Shown here: one piece after another, positions 21,994 through 27,670 of the stretch
Numbering within the stretch: position 1 is the stretch's first letter
How the letters are laid out: each line of letters starts with the position of its first letter
Assembly: GCA_934432595.1 (NCBI GenBank)
Contig: CAKRYR010000023.1
Coordinates: 1-27,670, forward strand
Source: an uncultured Lachnospiraceae bacterium
Lineage (GTDB): Bacteria > Bacillota > Clostridia > Lachnospirales > Lachnospiraceae
Direction of reading: 5' to 3'
DNA length: 27,670 nt
Position numbers and translations under genes: made by a program
Notes under the pieces: model-generated
Database searches by the model: none
What the model was told of the DNA's origin: nothing
The model's input: the letters and a program-made list of their open reading frames with translations, nothing else

Positions 21994-23493
21994 ATGGAGA
22001 AAGTTTTAGATAGTATTGATTACAAGAATATTTTCAAATATTTTGAGGAGATAAGTAGAATACCTAGAGGTTCTGGAAATAATAAAAAGATAAGTGATTA
22101 TCTTGTAAAGTTCGCTGTTATGCATAATTTGAAATATGTTCAAGATGAAGCTTTAAATGTTATTATTTATAAAGATGCAACACCAGGGCTAGAAGATGTA
22201 CCAGGAATTATTATTCAAGGTCATATGGATATGGTTTGTGAGAAAGATCCAGATAGTGAACACGATTTTGAAAATGATTCATTGGAACTTATTATCGAAG
22301 ATGGCTATATTACTGCTAATGGTACAACTTTAGGAGCAGACGATGGAATAGGAGTAGCTTATGCTTTAGCAATTCTTGAAGATGATAGTTTAAAACATCC
22401 AGCCATAGAAGTTATTATTACAACAGATGAAGAAGTGGGTATGGATGGAGCGATTGCTTTAGATGCAAGTTTGATTCATGGAAAATACTTAATTAATCTT
22501 GATTCTGAAGATGAAGGAACTATTTTAAGTAGTTGTGCTGGTGGATTGACTACTGACTGCTTGATGCCTATTAATAGAATTTCAAAAGAAGGTATTGTGT
22601 TTAATATCGAATTAAAAGGCTTAAAAGGTGGACATTCAGGTACAGAGATTGGTAATAAAGGAAAGAATGCAACTATATTATTATCAAGATTATTATATAA
22701 CTGTAATCAATATGTTAATTTTGACTTGATTGATTTATGTGGTGGACAAAAAGATAATGTTATACCTAATGCTGCTAAGGCAAAAGTTAGTGTTACTAGA
22801 GATAAATTAGAAGAATTTATTAATAATTATTTTTATTTAACAGAGCAACTTACAGAGGAACATAGTGTATGTGAACCTAATATGGAATTCTTAATTACAG
22901 ATTTGTATGACAAAGTTCTTAATAAAGCTAATCCTAATAAAAATAATATGGCTTATACAGAAAATATGGTTCTTGATAAAGAGTCATTTGATAAGGTAAT
23001 GAAATGTCTTCAATTATTGCCAAATGGGGTTCAAGTATGGAGTAGCTCAATAGAAGGGTTGGTTGAAAGCTCATTAAATGTTGGAATAATGAAATTAACA
23101 GATACAGAATTAGTGACTAGTCATTCTGTAAGAAGTTCAATTAATACTTATAAATTCTATATATATGAAAAACTTAGTATGTTATTTAGTTTGCTTGGTG
23201 GTAAGGCAGAGAAACGTTCAGAATATCCAGCTTGGGAATATAGAGAAAATTCTTATTTAAGAGAAGTATGTCAAAATGTATATAGAAATATGTATGGAAG
23301 AAATGCTAGAATTGAGGCTATTCATGCAGGGTTAGAATGTGGAATACTATCAGGTAAATTACCGCATTTAGATATGGTATCATTTGGACCGGATATGAAA
23401 GATATTCATACTACAGGTGAGTCTCTTAACATAGAATCAACTAAGAGAGTTTATGACTTTATTCATAATATAATTGAGAGTATAGTAAGATAA
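21994..23493 (+). CDS. pepD: Aminoacyl-histidine dipeptidase (PepD, M20 family)
   Basis: The 499-residue protein is a full-length cytosolic beta-alanyl-histidine dipeptidase that cleaves Xaa-His and similar dipeptides. Metal ligands are visible: GHMDMV (His and Asp), GADDGIG (bridging Asp), TTDEEVGMDG (catalytic Glu and metal Glu), NLDSEDEG and the C-terminal GPDMKDIHTTGE (His). The typical opening DYKNIFKYFEEISRIPRGSGN fits. ATG 21994 follows TGGAGGA by about seven bases. It would supply amino acids from imported peptides. No terminator is visible after it; the next gene starts 189 bp later. Confidence 0.94.
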   Translation: MEKVLDSIDYKNIFKYFEEISRIPRGSGNNKKISDYLVKFAVMHNLKYVQDEALNVIIYKDATPGLEDVPGIIIQGHMDMVCEKDPDSEHDFENDSLELIIEDGYITANGTTLGADDGIGVAYALAILEDDSLKHPAIEVIITTDEEVGMDGAIALDASLIHGKYLINLDSEDEGTILSSCAGGLTTDCLMPINRISKEGIVFNIELKGLKGGHSGTEIGNKGKNATILLSRLLYNCNQYVNFDLIDLCGGQKDNVIPNAAKAKVSVTRDKLEEFINNYFYLTEQLTEEHSVCEPNMEFLITDLYDKVLNKANPNKNNMAYTENMVLDKESFDKVMKCLQLLPNGVQVWSSSIEGLVESSLNVGIMKLTDTELVTSHSVRSSINTYKFYIYEKLSMLFSLLGGKAEKRSEYPAWEYRENSYLREVCQNVYRNMYGRNARIEAIHAGLECGILSGKLPHLDMVSFGPDMKDIHTTGESLNIESTKRVYDFIHNIIESIVR

Positions 23494-23682
23494 AACAAAT
23501 GTTATTAGTATTTAACTGGTAAAGTTGTGAATTATATGTAAAAAAATGGTTAAATATATTTTAATTCTTTGTAAAATGTGATATACTTACTAGGAAGTAT
23601 GGTTTAAAGTTGGTTTTTTATGCCGAAATTAATTGTGTACCATATAGTTTTTGTTAAGTAAAAGGTTAAAGAGAGTTATATT

Positions 23683-25479
23683 ATGAAAGAGAATTTTAAT
23701 TATGATGAGAATATGGATGATGACAACATAACTATCACACCTATTTATGATGATACATCAGATGGTACTGAGTTAATTGATGATTCAAATATCTTATCAG
23801 ATAGCTCAGATAATGACAGCGAGATAGAGATAATAGCAGAAAATATGGAACCATTAGATTCATCATTTGATATAGATGAGATGGAGACAGTAGATGTTGG
23901 GGCTGATTTTCATATTGAAGAACAAGAGAATATTCAAGACAATCTTGGTATTCAAGAACAATTGAATAGTGATGATATATTAGAAGATGTCTTAACAGCT
24001 GAGGATAAATTAGGAAATGAAGAAAAGGCTGATGAGAAATTAGAAGATGTCATAGCTGATGGTGATAAATCTAGAAGAGAGATAAAAAAGGATGCTAATG
24101 GAGATGATGTTGAAGAGCCTATTGACAAAATATCCTTAGAAGATAGTAATTATCAGTTTAGAGACGTAGCATCAGATGATATTTTTGAAGAATTTGCTTC
24201 TAATGAGGGAATATCTGAAGTAGAATACAAAGATATGACTAATAGTGAGAATGTGGATTTTGAATTTGATGACATAGCACCATATATTTCTAAGAATGCT
24301 AGTAATTCTGAAGAGAATAAGGATGATAAACATTCAAAAAAGGATAAGAAAAAGACAAGCAATTCTAAGAAATTAAAAAAGGGTAAGAAGACTAAACAAA
24401 GTAAATTTAAGCGACTTCCAAAGTGGGCACAAGTTGCATGTGTTATAATAATCTGTTTGGCTTTTGTTGCTGGTGGCTCAATGGTTGCTTATAATACAGT
24501 CTTAGCTGGACTAGTTAATTTTAAAGATTTCTCAGAAGCTGATGAACAAGAGGAACAATTTGATACAGAAGAGACATTAGGTGATCAAGATAATATCGAA
24601 GTAGTGGAAGCAGATGATTTTAATTGGGATATTATACAAGGTAATTCAAAGTATGATCCTAATATTTATAATATATTGATTATTGGTGGTGACAACGTTT
24701 CCTCATCTGGATTTAGAGGTAATTCAGATACTCTTATTATTGTTTCGATAGATAAGAATACTAAGAAAATCAAATTATCATCTATAATGAGAGATACTTA
24801 TGTTCCTATACCAGATCATAGAGATAATAAGATTAATTCAGCTTTTGCAACTGGAGGAGTTCCACTTGCCAAAAAGACTATAGAAGAGAATTTTAAGATA
24901 ACTATAGATAGTACAGTTGTTATTAACTATACAACATTTGTAAAGGTAATTAATAAATTAGGTGGAATAGACGATGTTACGATTAATGAAAAAGAGGCAA
25001 ATTTCATTAATTCAGAGACTAGAAAAAAAGGAAAAAGTTCTAATTTATCAGCAGGAACAGTTCACTTGAATGCTGTACAGGCATTAAACTTTGCTAGAAT
25101 AAGAAAGATTAGTAGTGACATATATGGACATGATGATTTTGGTCGTACCGCAAGACAAAGATTTATTCTTAATCAATTATTTAAGAAATATAAGGATCTG
25201 AGTTATACAGAATTGGCAAAATTAGCTTCAATGGCATTAGGAGATTTAGAGATTGATCAGAATCTTAAGAAAGATATGTTCTTATTACTACAAGTTGTAT
25301 TAAAGTTTGATACAGAGTCATTGGATGAATTTAGATTACCAATAGATGATGGATATACATTTGCAAGTGTACCTATTCCTGGTTCAGGAAGAAATATGAG
25401 TGTAGTTAAGATTGATGATTATTTACAAAAAAATGTTGATGCACTGCATATGTTTATATATGGTGACGTTGATTATTAA
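23683..25479 (+). CDS. LCP (LytR-CpsA-Psr) family protein with long acidic N-terminus
   Basis: The 598-residue protein has three parts. Residues 1-212 are a highly acidic, probably disordered cytoplasmic region rich in Asp, Glu and Ser. A Lys-rich stretch (213-246) precedes one membrane helix (about 249-272). The LCP domain (about 328-485) carries the arginines that bind the phosphate lipid: FRGNSDTLI, SSIMRDTYV, NFARIRK and FGRTARQR, plus NSAFATGG. LCP enzymes attach wall teichoic acid or other glycopolymers to peptidoglycan outside the membrane. The N-terminus is much longer than the usual 10-40 residues, so it could bind partners or be phosphorylated. GAGAG lies a few bases before ATG 23683. 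A TATACT (23582-23587) upstream is a possible -10 without a good -35. Confidence 0.9.
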   Translation: MKENFNYDENMDDDNITITPIYDDTSDGTELIDDSNILSDSSDNDSEIEIIAENMEPLDSSFDIDEMETVDVGADFHIEEQENIQDNLGIQEQLNSDDILEDVLTAEDKLGNEEKADEKLEDVIADGDKSRREIKKDANGDDVEEPIDKISLEDSNYQFRDVASDDIFEEFASNEGISEVEYKDMTNSENVDFEFDDIAPYISKNASNSEENKDDKHSKKDKKKTSNSKKLKKGKKTKQSKFKRLPKWAQVACVIIICLAFVAGGSMVAYNTVLAGLVNFKDFSEADEQEEQFDTEETLGDQDNIEVVEADDFNWDIIQGNSKYDPNIYNILIIGGDNVSSSGFRGNSDTLIIVSIDKNTKKIKLSSIMRDTYVPIPDHRDNKINSAFATGGVPLAKKTIEENFKITIDSTVVINYTTFVKVINKLGGIDDVTINEKEANFINSETRKKGKSSNLSAGTVHLNAVQALNFARIRKISSDIYGHDDFGRTARQRFILNQLFKKYKDLSYTELAKLASMALGDLEIDQNLKKDMFLLLQVVLKFDTESLDEFRLPIDDGYTFASVPIPGSGRNMSVVKIDDYLQKNVDALHMFIYGDVDY

Positions 25480-25486
25480 AATTATA

Positions 25487-25528
25487 ACCCCCGAGTGTAT
25501 AGTATAATTATACTCGGGGTAATTTTTG
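25487..25528 (+). terminator. Terminator after the LCP gene
   Basis: CCCCGAGT (25489-25496) pairs with ACTCGGGG (25512-25519), with a 15-nt AT-rich loop and a following TAATTTTTGTG. It begins about 10 bp after the stop. Confidence 0.85.
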
Positions 25529-25666
25529 TGTTTTTCTCAAATATGAAATTAATAGATGAGTCTTAGAATGTTAAATCATAAATTTTATACAAGTTACATA
25601 GTATAGATAAAAGTATAATGTATGGAATAAATATCTTATAAAAGGTGATTTGGCAGGTGAGATTAT

Positions 25667-26701
25667 TTGGCAATAATGAGAAAAAAGTTTAGGAAAATTA
25701 ATTTTAGTAAAGATTATAATATAAGGAGAAGATATGTAAGATGTGTTATAGTATTAGTATTTATCACATTAATAGGAGTTATTGATGTATTTTTATTTAC
25801 ATATATTTCTTATATAAATGGTTACAAAGCTTTGTCTAATGTAGGAGTTAAGAATATTGATGTAGTACGAAATATGGATTTAGATATTAAGAAATATGAC
25901 GATGTAATATATACGGTTTTTAAGAGGGAAGGGATAAATGTGTATAAAAATAATGGCACAGATGGTGTAAATAGTAAGATAAAAACATTAGAAGAGGGTG
26001 AATTAAATAAGGTAAGAAAGAGCATTATTAAGTATACGCAAGAAGAATTATTAGGGAATATTTTAGAAAAAAGTAAAAAAAAATCTTTAAATATTCACAT
26101 TAAGGTAACAAGTTATATGTATCATAACAATGTTATTGCACATTTTGTAGAAAAAATGTGCATTAATCAGTTGAATATAGAAGGTGAGTTAATAGAATAT
26201 TTGATAAAAATATATGGAAATGTAAAATATTTTCCTATAGCTTATCTTAATTCTAATAAAGGAACTTATCCTTATGATAATTCATGGGGAAATTCTAGAG
26301 ATTATGGTGGAAATAGAAGACATGAAGGTATAGATATAATGTATTCTGAAAATAAGTCGGATGTAGTACCAGTAGTTAGTGTTTCAGATGGAACTATTGA
26401 AAAGAAAGGGTGGTTAGAGTTAGGTGGTAATAGACTGTTAATTAAAACTAGAGATAATATGAAATTTTATTATGCTCATTTGGCGTCCTATGCACAAGGA
26501 TTAGAAGAAGGAATGAAAGTGAGAGCAGGTCAATTAATAGGATATATGGGAAATACAGGTTATGGACCCGAAGGAACCAAGGGAAAATTTGATGTTCATT
26601 TACATTTTGGAATGTATTTTAGTGAAAAAGGCGAGGAAATAAGCATAAATCCCTATTTTTTACTAAAAATTCTAGATATTAACAAATTATATTACAAATG
26701 A
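25667..26701 (+). CDS. Membrane-anchored M23 family peptidase
   Basis: The 344-residue protein starts at TTG 25667, five bases after AGGTGAG (25655-25661); ATG 25676 is the alternative but is 14 bases away. A basic N-terminus (MRKKFRKINF) leads to one membrane helix (about 24-46), so the rest is outside. A spacer (50-200) with no recognised domain precedes an M23 (LytM) domain (about 205-335): H219 and D223 in RRHEGID, H271 in YYAHL, and H311 and H313 in VHLHFG, the full zinc and catalytic set. Such enzymes cleave peptidoglycan cross-bridges in growth, division or sporulation. It lies alone between terminator 25487 and the promoter at 26692. The upstream TATAAT (25614-25619) has no good -35. 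Confidence 0.9.
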   Translation: MAIMRKKFRKINFSKDYNIRRRYVRCVIVLVFITLIGVIDVFLFTYISYINGYKALSNVGVKNIDVVRNMDLDIKKYDDVIYTVFKREGINVYKNNGTDGVNSKIKTLEEGELNKVRKSIIKYTQEELLGNILEKSKKKSLNIHIKVTSYMYHNNVIAHFVEKMCINQLNIEGELIEYLIKIYGNVKYFPIAYLNSNKGTYPYDNSWGNSRDYGGNRRHEGIDIMYSENKSDVVPVVSVSDGTIEKKGWLELGGNRLLIKTRDNMKFYYAHLASYAQGLEEGMKVRAGQLIGYMGNTGYGPEGTKGKFDVHLHFGMYFSEKGEEISINPYFLLKILDINKLYYK

Positions 26702-26720
26702 TGTGAAAATATGTTATAAT
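26692..26720 (+). promoter_or_regulatory. Promoter of the (p)ppGpp synthetase gene
   Basis: TTACAA (26692-26697), a 17-bp spacer and TATAAT (26715-26720) with TG directly upstream (extended -10). Its -35 lies inside the last codons of the M23 gene, whose stop is at 26699-26701. Confidence 0.8.
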
Positions 26721-26747
26721 TAAAATGAAGACTTAGGAGTGATGAGA

Positions 26748-27548
26748 ATGGATATTCAATTATGGAGAGAAATATTATCACCTTATGTATTAGCTGTTGA
26801 TGAAATAGTAGTTAAATTCAATCATATGATTAATGAGTATAGAGATTCTGGTAGGTATTGTCCGATTGAGCAAGTTGAGGGACGTGTCAAGAAGATTTCA
26901 AGTATTCTTGAGAAGGCTCAAAAGAAAGGAATACCTGTTGGAGAGGTTGAGGATAAGATAGTTGATATTGCGGGTGTAAGGTTAATTTGTCAATTTGTTG
27001 AAGATATTCAAACTGTTGTTGATATTATTAAAGAACGTCAGGATATGAAGGTTATCCAGGAGAAGGATTATATAACTAATAGTAAAGAGAGTGGATATAG
27101 AAGTTATCATGTAATTATTGAGTATATGGTTAATACTTCTAGAGGACCACAGAATATTAAGGCGGAGATTCAGATTAGAACTTTAGCGATGGATTTTTGG
27201 GCTACGATTGAACATTCTTTACAGTACAAGTATAAGTTTAATATGCCACCACAGATTAGAGAGAGGTTATCTAAAGCAGCTAATGCTATTATTGTTTTAG
27301 ATGAAGAGATGTCTGCAGTTCGTGATGAGATTATGGATGCACAGAATTCCTTCCAGCTTAAGGCTAATCTTGTTTCTGATATCTTAAATAATATTCAGAA
27401 TCTTTATAAGAAGGCTAACAAGCGAGAAATTGTTAAGATTCAAGATGAGTTCTTGAAGATATATGAGAATGGTGATTTATATGAGTTAGAAAAGTTCCAC
27501 AAGGAACTTGATATTATCTCCGAGGGTTATAGAGCCCAGAGTTTATAG
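26748..27548 (+). CDS. relQ: Small alarmone synthetase (RelQ/YjbM-type GTP pyrophosphokinase)
   Basis: I place the start at ATG 26748 (MDIQLW), eight bases after AGGAG (26735-26739); GTG 26739 and ATG 26742 overlap or crowd that site. The 266-residue protein transfers pyrophosphate from ATP to GDP or GTP to make (p)ppGpp, slowing growth on stress. It has the RelA_SpoT synthetase domain: EDKIVDIAGVRLIC, KDYITNSKESGYRSYH, EIQIRTLAMDFWATIEH and the helix SLQYKYK. There is no hydrolase (HD), TGS or ACT domain, as in small synthetases of the RelQ class, which act without the ribosome. A C-terminal helical tail follows, as in RelQ tetramers. It is a single-gene unit with its own promoter and two hairpins after it. 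Confidence 0.92.
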   Translation: MDIQLWREILSPYVLAVDEIVVKFNHMINEYRDSGRYCPIEQVEGRVKKISSILEKAQKKGIPVGEVEDKIVDIAGVRLICQFVEDIQTVVDIIKERQDMKVIQEKDYITNSKESGYRSYHVIIEYMVNTSRGPQNIKAEIQIRTLAMDFWATIEHSLQYKYKFNMPPQIRERLSKAANAIIVLDEEMSAVRDEIMDAQNSFQLKANLVSDILNNIQNLYKKANKREIVKIQDEFLKIYENGDLYELEKFHKELDIISEGYRAQSL

Positions 27549-27572
27549 TGAATTTTTTCAGGGCGGACTTTT

Positions 27573-27595
27573 AAAGGGGTGCTTCGCACCCCTTT
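27573..27595 (+). terminator. Terminator after the alarmone synthetase gene
   Basis: AAAGGGGTGC pairs with GCACCCCTTT around a TTC loop (27573-27595), a strong 10-bp stem 25 bp after the stop. The tail is short (TTTC). Confidence 0.85.
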
Positions 27596-27604
27596 CAGAC
27601 TGTA

Positions 27605-27638
27605 GACAAAGTCCAGAGCAAATGCTCTGGATTTTGTC
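27605..27638 (+). terminator. Second hairpin downstream of the alarmone synthetase gene
   Basis: GACAAA-G-TCCAGAGCA (27605-27620) pairs with TGCTCTGGA-T-TTTGTC (27623-27638) through 16 pairs with one G-U, around a 2-nt gap. It could be a second, possibly opposite-strand terminator or the start of the next gene's leader. No gene follows in the window. Confidence 0.6.
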
Positions 27639-27670
27639 GTATAAAAAGGTAAAAAGTCTAGGATTTATAA

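Overview
The window is AT-rich (roughly two-thirds A+T by eye) and looks like a chromosomal segment of a Gram-positive Clostridia, most likely a Lachnospiraceae-type gut anaerobe. The grounds are strong AGGAGG-type ribosome binding sites, sortase-anchored Cna_B surface proteins, a class B sortase, a BspA-type leucine-rich-repeat protein, and a housekeeping run (polA, coaE, a WalJ-type hydrolase, the ACT/UPF0237 plus PFL/UPF0210 pair, pepD, an LCP protein, a small alarmone synthetase). There is no 16S gene, so the family assignment is an inference.

Positions 1-13986 form a cell-surface region. It holds the 3' end of one wall-anchored protein (1-510), a 677-residue Cna_B protein with nine 30-bp repeats (693-2726), a 1793-residue adhesin with a VWA domain and eleven Cna_B repeats behind a long, two-promoter leader (3487-8868), and a secreted LRR protein (9166-10548). 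A tRNA-Leu(CAA) and a secreted protein of unknown function follow on the minus strand (10882-10964, 11150-11965). The region closes with a small Cna_B protein carrying a cytoplasmic tail (12313-13125) and a class B sortase (13234-13986). All four anchored proteins carry the same sorting motif, [D][DE]-T-P-K-T-[GS]-D, so the sortase next to them is the obvious candidate enzyme.

Positions 14005-20079 look like one operon. It starts at a clear promoter and runs through a zinc-finger anti-sigma-like membrane protein, polA, coaE, a protein of repeated beta-grasp-like units, a WalJ-type metallo-hydrolase and an ACT-domain protein, ending in a hairpin whose loop holds the last stop codon. The ACT gene and its usual partner, the PFL/UPF0210 gene (20613-21977), are separated here by about 550 bp. 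That gap contains two strongly structured elements, a 140-nt rod (20137-20276) and a 103-nt inverted repeat (20475-20577), which I cannot match to a known RNA family.

The right end carries PepD dipeptidase, an LCP-family wall-polymer ligase with a very long acidic cytoplasmic N-terminus, a membrane-anchored M23 peptidase-like protein, and a RelQ-type (p)ppGpp synthetase with its own promoter and two following hairpins.

The most informative observations are these: Lys and Glu of the Cna_B isopeptide centre are lost together, domain by domain; surface proteins and sortase share one motif; unexplained structured elements separate the ACT and PFL genes; a palindrome family occurs twice; and a beta-grasp protein in the polA operon resembles the tail of a larger FtsA-like protein.
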